Shown: piece after piece, positions 1-6,192 of the stretch
Layout: every line of letters starts with the position of its first letter
How positions within the stretch are numbered: position 1 is the first letter of the stretch
Assembly (NCBI GenBank): GCA_020060485.1
Contig: JAGVAB010000067.1
Coordinates: 1-12,667, forward strand
From: Anaerolineales bacterium
Lineage (GTDB): Bacteria > Chloroflexota > Anaerolineae > Anaerolineales > Anaerolineaceae
Direction of reading: 5' to 3'
DNA: 12,667 bases
Made by a program: the position numbers and the translations under genes
Notes under the pieces: model-generated
Database searches by the model: none
Seen by the model: only the letters and a program-made list of their open reading frames with translations
Told to the model about the DNA's origin: nothing

Positions 1-159
1 CAGCGCCGCCAGCCCGCGCCCCGCCGGCACTGGCTGAAGGTCGAAGCCGAAAGCGAGGAGGAGAAGATCGCCTGGATCGAGCTGATCCCGATGGAGCGGC
101 GCCAGGCGCTGCTGCGGCGGGAGGTGCGGCGGGTGCTGCGGCAGCGCGGGCGGGAGTGA
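1..159 (+). CDS. 3' end of an unrecognised gene (partial)
   Basis: Frame 1 is open from the window edge to a TGA at 157-159, giving the last 52 residues of a protein. The tail is strongly charged: an acidic stretch (EAESEEEK) is followed by WIELIPMERRQALL and a very Arg-rich end (RREVRRVLRQRGRE). Codons are almost all G/C-ending, like those of the two minus-strand genes that follow. I do not recognise the family; the tail looks helical and could be a nucleic-acid or protein contact. It converges on the antirepressor-type gene, and both genes would use the palindromic terminator at 235-262. The start lies outside the window. Confidence 0.55.
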   Translation, partial: QRRQPAPRRHWLKVEAESEEEKIAWIELIPMERRQALLRREVRRVLRQRGRE

Positions 160-183
160 GTGCGGCTGACACCCTCGTGCTGT

Positions 184-206
184 TGCACGAACGTGCATCA
201 TGCACG
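184..206. repeat. Overlapping inverted repeats (alternative hairpins)
   Basis: Three related arms lie in a row: TGCACG (184-189), CGTGCAT (192-198) and ATGCACG (200-206). The middle arm can pair with either the left arm (centre AA) or the right arm (centre C). The right pair forms a perfect 15-base dyad. It lies 25 bases after the stop of the partial plus-strand gene and 29 bases before the terminator. The role is unknown: it could be a 3' UTR structure or a protein-binding dyad. Confidence 0.4.
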
Positions 207-234
207 CTGGTGACGCAAAGATCACCCTGTACCA

Positions 235-262
235 AAAAAGGCGAACCGCGGTTCGCCTTTTT
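235..262. terminator. Bidirectional intrinsic terminator
   Basis: This is a perfect 28-base palindrome: a run of A, then GGCGAACC, then its mirror ending in TTTTT. It folds into a GC-rich stem flanked by A and T tracts on either strand. It sits between the plus-strand gene ending at 159 and the minus-strand gene ending at 283, so it can stop both. Its core CGAACCGCGGTTCG is repeated at 1166-1179. Confidence 0.85.
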
Positions 263-282
263 GATTCCGGGAAATCGCCGGC

Positions 283-1143
283 TCAGAACAGCTTGCCCTG
301 GTCGGCCTGTTCGAAGATCGAGGGCAGCGGCTGGCCGGGCAGGTAGAACTGCCAGCGGGAGCGCAGGAAATCGACCGCCGCCGGGAACTGGTCCTCGGAC
401 AGCATGGCGTAGATCGGGACCTTGAACTCGGCTTTGAAATCGGCGTAGCTCTCGGCGAAGTACTTGGACTTGGACTTGGCCGGGCTGGCCTCGTAGCGGG
501 CCATCGCCAGGGTGTTGACCATCTTCTGCAGCTTGTGCTGCTGGTCGGGGTTGATGAACTCGCGCCCGGCGAAGCGCACCTCAAGCGAGCCCAGGCGCCC
601 GGCGACGTCGTCGAGCTGGCCGGAGAGCGACTCGACCTCGGACGAAATGCGCTCGTCCAGCCCGGCCAGCCTGCGGCGCAGCGCGGCGGCCTCGTCGAAG
701 ATCCGGGAGAGCTCCTGCTGGGCCGGGGTCTCAAAGGCGTCCATCTCGGCCAGCACGTCCTCGGGCATGAAATCGGAGCGGAACACCTGCCAGGCGGCCT
801 CGGCGAAATCGCGCTTGAAGCGCACCACCTTGGCGCGCACGTCCTCCTTGACCCGGCTGGCGTCGATCGTCCCCAGCCAGTAGGGCAGGCGGCGCAGGTT
901 CAGGCAGTACACCGCCCGCTTGCGGGTGGTCTCGCCGTAGGGCATCTCGAGCCCGAGCTCGACCAGGGCGTCGGCCAGGGCCTCGTCGCGCCGGATGCGC
1001 TGCAGCTGGCCGTTGGCGTCGATCTCGACCGCCTCGCATAAACGCGCCACCGGCAGATACCACTGCCGGTCGGTGGCCAGGTAGGCGTTGAAGACCTCGC
1101 CGTAGAATACAAAGGGATATCCTTCAATGATTTCGGTCGGCAT
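283..1143 (-). CDS. Phage antirepressor-type protein (P22_AR_N domain plus ORF6C-like tail)
   Basis: This encodes 286 residues. Residues 12-122 fit the N-terminal domain of P22-type phage antirepressors: FYGEVFNAYLATDRQWYLPV, then LCEAVEIDANGQLQRIRRD, then YCLNLRRLPYWLGTI. Residues 142-195 look like a coiled coil rich in Glu, Leu and Arg. Residues 200-262 (HKLQKMVNTLA ... FKAEFKVPIYAMLSEDQFPAAVDFL) resemble the ORF6C domain that often ends such phage proteins. In phages, related proteins bind and inactivate repressors. The role here is inferred; it may be a domesticated prophage gene or a cargo gene. The start at 1143 is chosen because GGAG at 1150-1153 lies 6 bases upstream. The ATG at 1155 has no ribosome site, and an upstream extension to 1227 would read through the palindrome. 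No integrase or other phage gene is nearby. Confidence 0.85.
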   Translation of the reverse strand: MPTEIIEGYPFVFYGEVFNAYLATDRQWYLPVARLCEAVEIDANGQLQRIRRDEALADALVELGLEMPYGETTRKRAVYCLNLRRLPYWLGTIDASRVKEDVRAKVVRFKRDFAEAAWQVFRSDFMPEDVLAEMDAFETPAQQELSRIFDEAAALRRRLAGLDERISSEVESLSGQLDDVAGRLGSLEVRFAGREFINPDQQHKLQKMVNTLAMARYEASPAKSKSKYFAESYADFKAEFKVPIYAMLSEDQFPAAVDFLRSRWQFYLPGQPLPSIFEQADQGKLF

Positions 1144-1165
1144 CGATGACTCCATAGAAAAAATA

Positions 1166-1179
1166 CGAACCGCGGTTCG
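1166..1179. repeat. Second copy of the CGAACCGCGGTTCG palindrome
   Basis: The same 14-base palindrome found in the 235-262 terminator recurs here, 22 bases upstream of the antirepressor start codon. On the minus strand it is followed by TATTTTTT, so it could be a weak terminator for the truncated rdgB gene. It could equally be an operator for the antirepressor gene. The stem is short (5-6 bp), so termination would be partial. Confidence 0.6.
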
Positions 1180-1208
1180 CAATTGGCGCCCGCAGTATGC
1201 GCCCGCTC

Positions 1209-1628
1209 TCAGCGGCCGTCCAGCCACAGCCGGACCTGTTCGGCCAGCGAGAGCAGGAACTGCCGGGCCTGCTCGGCCCCGTCCAGCTGAGCGATCTGGT
1301 CGGCCAGCTCACCCAGCAGGGCGCGCCGGTCGGCGTCTGTGGCGCCGGGTTGGGGGGCGTAACGCGCCGAATGCAGGCCGGGGGCGCCCCCCAGGGCGTC
1401 CACTTCCAGTCCCGAGTCATCCGCCAGGACGGGCAGACCGCTGGCCTGGCAGTAGGCCAGGGCTTTCTTTTGGGCGTTCTCGGCGTACGTCTGGCCGTCT
1501 TCGATCACGTCAAAGTCTTCCAGGCCGATCTCGGCCGGCAGCACCAGCCGCACGGGCAGGTCTTGCAGTAATTCCTGGAGTTCGATGCGCTTGCCGGGGT
1601 TGCCGGTGGCGATGAGCAAAGTGAACAT
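1209..1628 (-). CDS. rdgB: RdgB/HAM1-family XTP/dITP pyrophosphatase, C-terminally truncated
   Basis: This encodes 139 residues. The N-terminus has the family nucleotide-binding signature (LLIATGNPGK, with T8, N10, K13), a YAENAQKKA helix (49-57), and the catalytic-region block LADDSGLEVDALGGAPGLHSARY (68-90). Intact RdgB proteins hydrolyse inosine/xanthosine (deoxy)triphosphates to monophosphates, protecting DNA, and are about 190-210 residues long. This one ends after ARQFLLSLAEQ...WLDGR. It lacks the usual C-terminal third, including the GFGYDPxF and SHRxxA motifs, and I could not find these in any frame of 1-1208. AAGGA lies 8 bases upstream of the ATG at 1628. The gene may be non-functional or a divergent short form. 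It is very GC-rich and reads toward the antirepressor gene 65 bases downstream. Confidence 0.8.
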   Translation of the reverse strand: MFTLLIATGNPGKRIELQELLQDLPVRLVLPAEIGLEDFDVIEDGQTYAENAQKKALAYCQASGLPVLADDSGLEVDALGGAPGLHSARYAPQPGATDADRRALLGELADQIAQLDGAEQARQFLLSLAEQVRLWLDGR

Positions 1629-1677
1629 GGGCAGTATCCTTAGAAATGTTAATTTTTGTTAACTTTGTATTAAAAAC

Positions 1678-1706
1678 TTGAAACTGCGAATCCGCTGTGC
1701 TATAAT
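1678..1706 (+). promoter_or_regulatory. Sigma70-type promoter for yceD-sigA
   Basis: TTGAAA (1678-1683), a 17-base spacer, then a perfect TATAAT (1701-1706), in AT-rich DNA. Transcription would begin near 1713, leaving a leader of about 60 bases before the yceD start. The pair reads away from rdgB, so the rdgB-yceD gap is a divergent promoter region. No comparably good minus-strand promoter is seen. Confidence 0.85.
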
Positions 1707-1771
1707 CTCTTAAGCTATTAATTATATACGCATTTTAATTACAAGAGAATCGGCGGACGAAATCTTTAATT

Positions 1772-2251
1772 GTGGGCAATTCAAAACACCCTTTACGCAT
1801 TAATGTTGGCTTTTTAATCAACCAGCCGGTTGGCACCAACCGGACATTCAGCTTTGAGGCGGAACGCTTTCAGGCGGATGCCGAACAGGTGTTTGAAAAT
1901 TTTAGCGGCACGGCGCGGATCAACCGTGTGGTGCAAGGCATTTTGGTTCAGGGGGATTTTCAGGCAGATGTACCGGTTGATTGTGTGCGCTGCCTGGAAG
2001 CATTCTTGCAACCGCTTCGTGCAGAGTTTGATGAATTGTATGCCTTTAAAGAGGAAGATGCAGACGAATTCGGCCAGGTTTTGCCCGAAACAGCTTTCAT
2101 TGATCTTGAGCCGGTGGTGCGCGAATACCTCCTGCTGGAATTGCCGATCAGTCCGCAGTGCAAGGCAGACTGCCAGGGCTTGTGCGATGTCTGCGGGGCG
2201 AATCTGAATCTTGGCATATGCGAACATCATCTTGAGGTGGAGGAGCATTAA
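1772..2251 (+). CDS. yceD: YceD/DUF177 family protein
   Basis: This encodes 159 residues. The N-terminal HPLRINVGFLINQPVG (6-21) and the core VQGDFQADVPVDCVRCLEAF (59-78), with a CxxC at C71/C74, fit the DUF177/YceD family. The ISPQCKADCQGLCDVCGANLN block (126-146) is the family's usual C-terminal Cys cluster, likely a metal site. In many bacteria yceD lies just before rpmF (ribosomal protein L32) and is linked to 23S rRNA synthesis or processing. Here rpmF is absent, and the next gene is the primary sigma factor. The start is GTG at 1772; no clear ribosome site precedes it, so the exact start is uncertain. It probably shares the strong upstream promoter with the sigma gene 83 bases downstream. 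Confidence 0.88.
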   Translation: MGNSKHPLRINVGFLINQPVGTNRTFSFEAERFQADAEQVFENFSGTARINRVVQGILVQGDFQADVPVDCVRCLEAFLQPLRAEFDELYAFKEEDADEFGQVLPETAFIDLEPVVREYLLLELPISPQCKADCQGLCDVCGANLNLGICEHHLEVEEH

Positions 2252-2334
2252 TTTTTCCTGTTTGAAAGCCCCGGGTTTTTGAGCAGCATACCGTCAACAG
2301 CGGATCACGTGAATCATTGCAGGAGGGAAGACGC

Positions 2335-3522
2335 ATGAATTCCGGCATCAGCAGTGAGAACACAGAACTTTTCAGTGTTTTAATCGAAAAAGCAGATATT
2401 TTCGGTTATATCACCACGGATGATTTGATCGAGTGTTATCCTGATATTCATGATGACAACGAGCAACTTGAAGATGTGGTCATGGCTTTGCGTCAGCAGG
2501 GGGTGGACATCTATGATGATGAGGATGTGTTGGGGGAAGGCGAGGAGGATGAGCAGGACGAGGATCAGTATGGCCCGAATTTCGACCTGCAAGCCGACTT
2601 AAGCCCGATCGCAACCAACGACACGGTGGGCCTCTATATGAAGGAAATGTCGCAGGTGCCTTTGCTTTCGATCAATGAAGAGGTCGAACTGGCCATGCGC
2701 ATCGAGAGTGGCAACACAGCCCGCCAGCGATTGCTCAAACTGAATGGCAATGCCACTGAAGAGCAATGCTGCGAACTGGAGATGGCCGTTCATGACGGAC
2801 AACTGGCGCGTGAGCATTTGATCAAGGCCAATACCCGCCTGGTGGTGAGCGTTGCCAAGCGCTACATCGGGCGCGGGGTGCCTTTCCTCGACCTGATCCA
2901 GGAGGGCAATCTGGGCCTGATGAAGGCGGTCAGCAAGTATGAATACCAGCGCGGCTTCCGCTTTTCGACCTATGCCACCTGGTGGATTCGCCAGACGATC
3001 ACCCGGGCAATTGCCGACCAGAGCCGCACGATCCGCGTGCCGGTGCACATGGCCGACCGCATTCGCCAGCTTTACCGCACCTCGCACGAACTGGAACAGA
3101 AACTGGGTCAGGCGCCCAGCATTGAGGAACTTGCCCAGGCGATGGATCTGCCGGTGCAAAAAGTGGACTGGATGATGCGCGTTTCGTGGCTGCCGCTCTC
3201 GCTGGAGAGCCCGATCAATGAGGACGGCGAAGAGGCCGAGTTGGGCATGTTCGTGGAGGATCAAATAACCCCCACACCCATTCAGAGCGCATACAGCCGG
3301 CTGCTGACCGAGAAGATCGAGCAGGTGCTGGACACCCTGCCGCCGCGCGAGGCGCGCATTTTGCGCCTGCGCTTTGGCCTGGAGAATGGCCGCACCTACA
3401 CGCTGGAAGAAGTGGGTCAGAAGTTTGGCCTGACGCGGGAGCGCATCCGCCAGATTGAAGGCAAAGCCCTGCGCCGCCTGCGGCATCCGCGCCGGGCGCG
3501 CCAATTGAAGGGCTATTTGTAG
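2335..3522 (+). CDS. sigA: Primary RNA polymerase sigma factor (RpoD/SigA)
   Basis: This encodes 395 residues, matching group 1 sigma70 proteins. A short region 1.1-like part (10-65) is followed by a very acidic stretch (61-78). Region 1.2 is [20 protein letters not shown] (93-112). Region 2 spans 162-234, with [27 protein letters not shown] and the promoter-melting/-10 block [20 protein letters not shown]. Region 3 is about 240-318. Region 4 (about 330-388) carries the helix-turn-helix [20 protein letters not shown] (356-375) that reads the -35 box. The start is ATG at 2335, with AGGAGG at 2321-2326 eight bases upstream; an in-frame TTG at 2317 overlaps that site and is rejected. The near-consensus promoters in the window fit such a factor. 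It could in principle be a second group 1/2 sigma, but region 1.2 and the full set of domains favour the main one. Confidence 0.95.
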   Translation: MNSGISSENTELFSVLIEKADIFGYITTDDLIECYPDIHDDNEQLEDVVMALRQQGVDIYDDEDVLGEGEEDEQDEDQYGPNFDLQADLSPIATNDTVGLYMKEMSQVPLLSINEEVELAMRIESGNTARQRLLKLNGNATEEQCCELEMAVHDGQLAREHLIKANTRLVVSVAKRYIGRGVPFLDLIQEGNLGLMKAVSKYEYQRGFRFSTYATWWIRQTITRAIADQSRTIRVPVHMADRIRQLYRTSHELEQKLGQAPSIEELAQAMDLPVQKVDWMMRVSWLPLSLESPINEDGEEAELGMFVEDQITPTPIQSAYSRLLTEKIEQVLDTLPPREARILRLRFGLENGRTYTLEEVGQKFGLTRERIRQIEGKALRRLRHPRRARQLKGYL

Positions 3523-3558
3523 GGGAGTGCCAAGGAAGTGGTTGATCAGGAATTAAGG

Positions 3559-3579
3559 ACGGGCGAAAGCCCGTTTTTT
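3559..3579 (+). terminator. Intrinsic terminator after sigA
   Basis: Stem ACGGGC (3559-3564), loop GAAA, stem GCCCGT (3569-3574), then an unbroken T run to 3579. It lies 37 bases after the sigA stop and ends the yceD-sigA transcript. Confidence 0.92.
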
Positions 3580-3584
3580 ATTTA

Positions 3585-3624
3585 ATCAAACCGCATACCG
3601 GGCTTGCCGAGGCAGCGGTTTGAT
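3585..3624. repeat. 10-bp inverted repeat between convergent genes
   Basis: ATCAAACCGC (3585-3594) and its exact reverse complement GCGGTTTGAT (3615-3624) enclose a 20-base loop. It lies directly after the sigA terminator and 42 bases from the end of the hydrolase gene. No T run follows on either strand, so it is not a standard terminator. It may be a backup hairpin or a transcript-end structure. Confidence 0.5.
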
Positions 3625-3665
3625 CTATGTGCGGCGGATAACTCATCGACCCGTCCCTATGTCTT

Positions 3666-4529
3666 TCATTCCCCGTGTGCCGAGTCAAAGAAATCCACAA
3701 TACGCCTGTCATACTCCTCCTGGTGCAGGCTGCGGTAGGCGCCATGCCCGGCGCCGGGCACGATCCACAGGCTGGCCTGGCTGTTCTCAGCAGACAGGGC
3801 GGCATCCAGTTGGCGCTGGGCGCGCGTGCGCCAGGCCTCCTGCTCGCCGTGGATGAGCAGCAGCGGGCGCGGGGCAATGCCAGGCAGGTCGTCCAGCGGG
3901 CTGATATGACGCGGGTTGATGCCGGTCAGCAGGCGGAAGAAGAAGACCACCAGCCGCTGCACCTGCCATTGCAGGGAAAGCGGTGGAGCGTGGGCAGCGG
4001 TCAGCTCGTCGTAAAAATTGGCGTAGTTGCCTTCAGCGATCACTGCCTGGATCTCGGGCATGCGGGCTGCGCCGCGAATGGCAGTGGCCCCGCCAACCGA
4101 GAAGCCCAGCACGCCCAGCCACTCACTGCCTGGCTGGCTGAGGGCAAAGTCGCGCATGGCTTCCAGCTCGGCGATCTCGCGGTATCCGACCGTGGCGGCA
4201 GCGCCGGCACAGTGGCGGTAGTCCAGGGTCAGCACACCATAGCCGTGGCTGGTCAGCAGCCTTGCTTCGGCCAGCATGGCGTCCCGGTTTCCGCCCAGGC
4301 CGCCCAGTAAAAGAATGACTGCCCCGTTTTGGGAAGGCTGCCACCAGCCTTGCAGCTCCAGGTCGTCGGCGGTGGTCAGGCTGACCGATTGAAAACCCGC
4401 CCGGGTGGCAGGACTGGCCGGGCAGGCAGGGTGCAGCAAGAAATGCGTATAGATAAAACTTAGTCCAGCCAGCAGACTGATCCAGGCCACAATGAGGACG
4501 CCCGCCAGCCGCAGTAAAAAGTGTTTCAT
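3666..4529 (-). CDS. Membrane-anchored alpha/beta hydrolase
   Basis: This encodes 287 residues. Residues 5-30 form a hydrophobic N-terminal anchor, and the rest is an alpha/beta hydrolase fold probably facing the outside. The oxyanion-side motif is LLLGGLGGNRD (73-83). The nucleophile elbow is GFSVGG (Ser144). The acid is probably Glu231 in IHGEQEAW, where the family usually has Asp. The histidine is His262 in GAGHGAY. The fold resembles the bem46-type, prolyl-oligopeptidase-like hydrolases, but the substrate cannot be told from sequence. Its ATG overlaps the stop of the upstream cation transporter (TGATG at 4527-4531), so the two are almost certainly co-transcribed and translationally coupled. 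The Glu in place of Asp is the one oddity. Confidence 0.88.
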   Translation of the reverse strand: MKHFLLRLAGVLIVAWISLLAGLSFIYTHFLLHPACPASPATRAGFQSVSLTTADDLELQGWWQPSQNGAVILLLGGLGGNRDAMLAEARLLTSHGYGVLTLDYRHCAGAAATVGYREIAELEAMRDFALSQPGSEWLGVLGFSVGGATAIRGAARMPEIQAVIAEGNYANFYDELTAAHAPPLSLQWQVQRLVVFFFRLLTGINPRHISPLDDLPGIAPRPLLLIHGEQEAWRTRAQRQLDAALSAENSQASLWIVPGAGHGAYRSLHQEEYDRRIVDFFDSAHGE

Positions 4530-5434
4530 CAGTCTTGCCAGTCTTCGGGCTCCAGGTGTACGTAAGCCCGGTCAATATCCGGCAGGGATTCGATGGCCTC
4601 GATTACCTCGTCATTGATCATGTGGGTGGTGTTCAAGGGCAGGCTGCCATCGACGTTGATATGCAGGTCAACCACCAGTTTGGGGCCGACGTGCTCGGTC
4701 ATCACGTGGTGCACATCCTCCACACCCGGTACTGCGCGGGCGGTGTCGATGATCTTCTGGCGCATTTCCTCGTTTGCCCCAGCCCCGGTCAGGAAATTGA
4801 GATTCTCCTTGGCAGCTTCGTAAGCCGATTTGAAGATCAGCAATGCCACCAGCCCGCCTGCAATCGGGTCGAGCAGGGGATTAATGAGAGAGGAACCCAG
4901 TGCGCCGAGGAAAACGCCCCCGGAGGAGAGCACATCATTGAAATTGTCTTTGGCGACTGTTTCCAGGGTTGCGTTGCGCAGCTTGCGGGCAATGCGCCGG
5001 ATGGCAAAGAACATGCCGACCTTGATGGCGGCGCTGAGGATGAGGACAACGGTTGGCAGGCCGGGATCGATGGCAGAGCCGCCGCTGATCAAACGTTCCA
5101 ATGCCGTGCGCCCGGCTTCGAAACCGGCCAGGGTCATTGAAGCAGCAATGGCCAGCCCCACCAGCGGTTCGAAGCGGCTGTGTCCCTGCGGGTGTGAGAG
5201 GTCTGGCGGCTGCATGGCAAGCCACAGACCGAGGATCATCAGCAGGGAGTAGAGCACATCCGAGATCGAGTTGGCCGCGTCGGCATACAGCGCCACACTG
5301 CCGGTCAGGTAAGAAGCATAGGCTTTGCCCGCGGCCAGCACCAGGTTGCCGGCCAGGGTGATGGCAAGCGCTTTGCGAAAGCTGCGTTTTTCTTCCGGGT
5401 TGGGCACCTGATCGCGGACGAGTTGAATGGTCAT
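4529..5434 (-). CDS. Cation diffusion facilitator (CDF) metal efflux transporter
   Basis: This encodes 301 residues. About six membrane segments (from 20 to 210) are followed by a cytoplasmic His-containing C-terminal domain (about 215-298; VHHVMTEHVGPKLVVDLHINVD), the usual CDF layout for proton-coupled export of divalent metals. The metal site in TM2 is ADAANSISD (N55 and D59) and in TM5 is AKDNFND (D163 and D167). Zinc CDFs usually have HxxxD or DxxxD in TM2 and HxxxD in TM5. Asn/Asp with Asp/Asp is closer to manganese-type members, so Mn2+ export is plausible but inferred. The start at 5434 is preceded by GAGG five bases upstream; an upstream in-frame ATG at 5491 has no such site. It is first gene of a two-gene unit with the hydrolase. 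Confidence 0.9.
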   Translation of the reverse strand: MTIQLVRDQVPNPEEKRSFRKALAITLAGNLVLAAGKAYASYLTGSVALYADAANSISDVLYSLLMILGLWLAMQPPDLSHPQGHSRFEPLVGLAIAASMTLAGFEAGRTALERLISGGSAIDPGLPTVVLILSAAIKVGMFFAIRRIARKLRNATLETVAKDNFNDVLSSGGVFLGALGSSLINPLLDPIAGGLVALLIFKSAYEAAKENLNFLTGAGANEEMRQKIIDTARAVPGVEDVHHVMTEHVGPKLVVDLHINVDGSLPLNTTHMINDEVIEAIESLPDIDRAYVHLEPEDWQD

Positions 5435-5450
5435 GGTTTCCTCTATGGAT

Positions 5451-5491
5451 ATTACGAGGTAATGATAACGCAAAAGGGCGGGAATGGGCAA
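5451..5491 (-). promoter_or_regulatory. Possible promoter and dyad for the CDF operon
   Basis: On the minus strand TTGCCC (5491-5486), a 17-base spacer and TTATCA (5468-5463) form a moderate sigma70-type promoter. Next to the -10 box lies the dyad ATTAC-GAG-GTAAT (5451-5463), near the expected transcription start, where a repressor could act. Both hexamers are imperfect, so this is tentative. Confidence 0.35.
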
Positions 5492-5559
5492 TCAGTCCAT
5501 CAGGGTTCAGAAAGTTGTTGTATACTCGCTTGTACAAGATCATGCTCAAGGAGTGCGAT

Positions 5560-6192
5560 ATGGCTGGAAAAATGTGCCCGAAGGTGATCCTGGAAGGCAC
5601 GCGCCTGACCTTTAAAACCGAGATTGCTTTTGAGCTGAACGAGCACCCGCGGATTATCGGGCCGCGCAAGTACCGTTACCATTCCCCGCTCATCTCCGGT
5701 GAGTGGTGCGCCTTTACCAATTTCCCCTGGGGGCGCGGGCTGATCAATTTTGAGCCGCAGGAAGAAGCCCTGGCCATGGAAACCTACCACACCTGGCTGC
5801 GGTTGTTTGAATTGCAGCGTTATTATTCGTGGATCGTGGACCGCTTTCACATCTCCACCCGCGCTTACCAGCTTCAGATATATCACAAAGACTACAACTT
5901 CACCTGGCTGGAGCAGCGTTTGCTTCCGCTGGGTTTTCGCCTGGTATACTGCCGGCGCAGCGCTGAGTCGTTCGCCGCAGCACGCGAGGAGCGGCTCAAG
6001 GTCTCGGGCAACCCTTCGCAATATGATGATTTGCAGCGTTTTGTGGACGAGCAGTACCTGATGGACCGCCTGGTGGCAGAGTCGATTTTGCCTGTGTTGA
6101 CCCTGGATGTGTCGGACAATGACATTCCGGCAGCGGTGGAGCAGATCGCTGGCTGGCTGGAAGCCAGCGGCGGCCTGTATCTTGAGGATTGA
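5560..6192 (+). CDS. Thymidylate-kinase-like P-loop protein with degenerate Walker A
   Basis: This encodes 210 residues. VILEGTRLTFKTEIAFEL (9-26) sits where a kinase P-loop GxxxxGK(S/T) should be. The first Gly and the KT remain, but the second Gly is Phe18. VDRFHISTRAYQ (93-104) closely matches the thymidylate kinase DRYxxSxxAYQ motif. CRRSAESFAAAREERL (131-146) resembles the Arg-rich lid. The C-terminal FVDEQYLMDRL... and ADWL-like helix fit the (deoxy)nucleoside/nucleotide kinase fold. It may be a nucleotide-binding protein that has lost or altered its kinase activity; substrate unknown. The start is 5560 because AAGGAG (5548-5553) is six bases upstream. A TATACT hexamer at 5521-5526 and a CTTGTACAAG dyad at 5529-5538 precede it, without a good -35. 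It is divergent from the CDF operon. Confidence 0.72.
   Translation: MAGKMCPKVILEGTRLTFKTEIAFELNEHPRIIGPRKYRYHSPLISGEWCAFTNFPWGRGLINFEPQEEALAMETYHTWLRLFELQRYYSWIVDRFHISTRAYQLQIYHKDYNFTWLEQRLLPLGFRLVYCRRSAESFAAAREERLKVSGNPSQYDDLQRFVDEQYLMDRLVAESILPVLTLDVSDNDIPAAVEQIAGWLEASGGLYLED

Noticed and set aside
535..1041. Long plus-strand ORF opposite the antirepressor gene
   Set aside because: It is a mirror of a GC-rich gene; the sequence is low-complexity Gly/Leu/Ala/Val with no family signature and no ribosome site.
1149..1182. Minus-strand promoter TTGCGA / TTCTAT around the 1166-1179 palindrome
   Set aside because: The transcript would start inside or after the ribosome site of the antirepressor gene, and the -10 matches only three of six bases.
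1144..1227. Longer N-terminus for the antirepressor protein, starting at 1227 or 1155
   Set aside because: It would run through the palindrome at 1166-1179, and neither start has a ribosome site; the start at 1143 has GGAG at the right distance and matches family N-termini.
2317..2334. TTG start at 2317 for the sigma factor
   Set aside because: The codons overlap the AGGAGG ribosome site that serves the ATG at 2335.
2252..2334. Promoter or rpmF gene between yceD and sigA
   Set aside because: TTGAAA near 2261 has no acceptable -10 at the right distance, and no frame encodes an L32-like protein.
2599..3504. 301-codon minus-strand ORF opposite sigA
   Set aside because: Antisense shadow of a clearly conserved sigma factor gene; no known family features.
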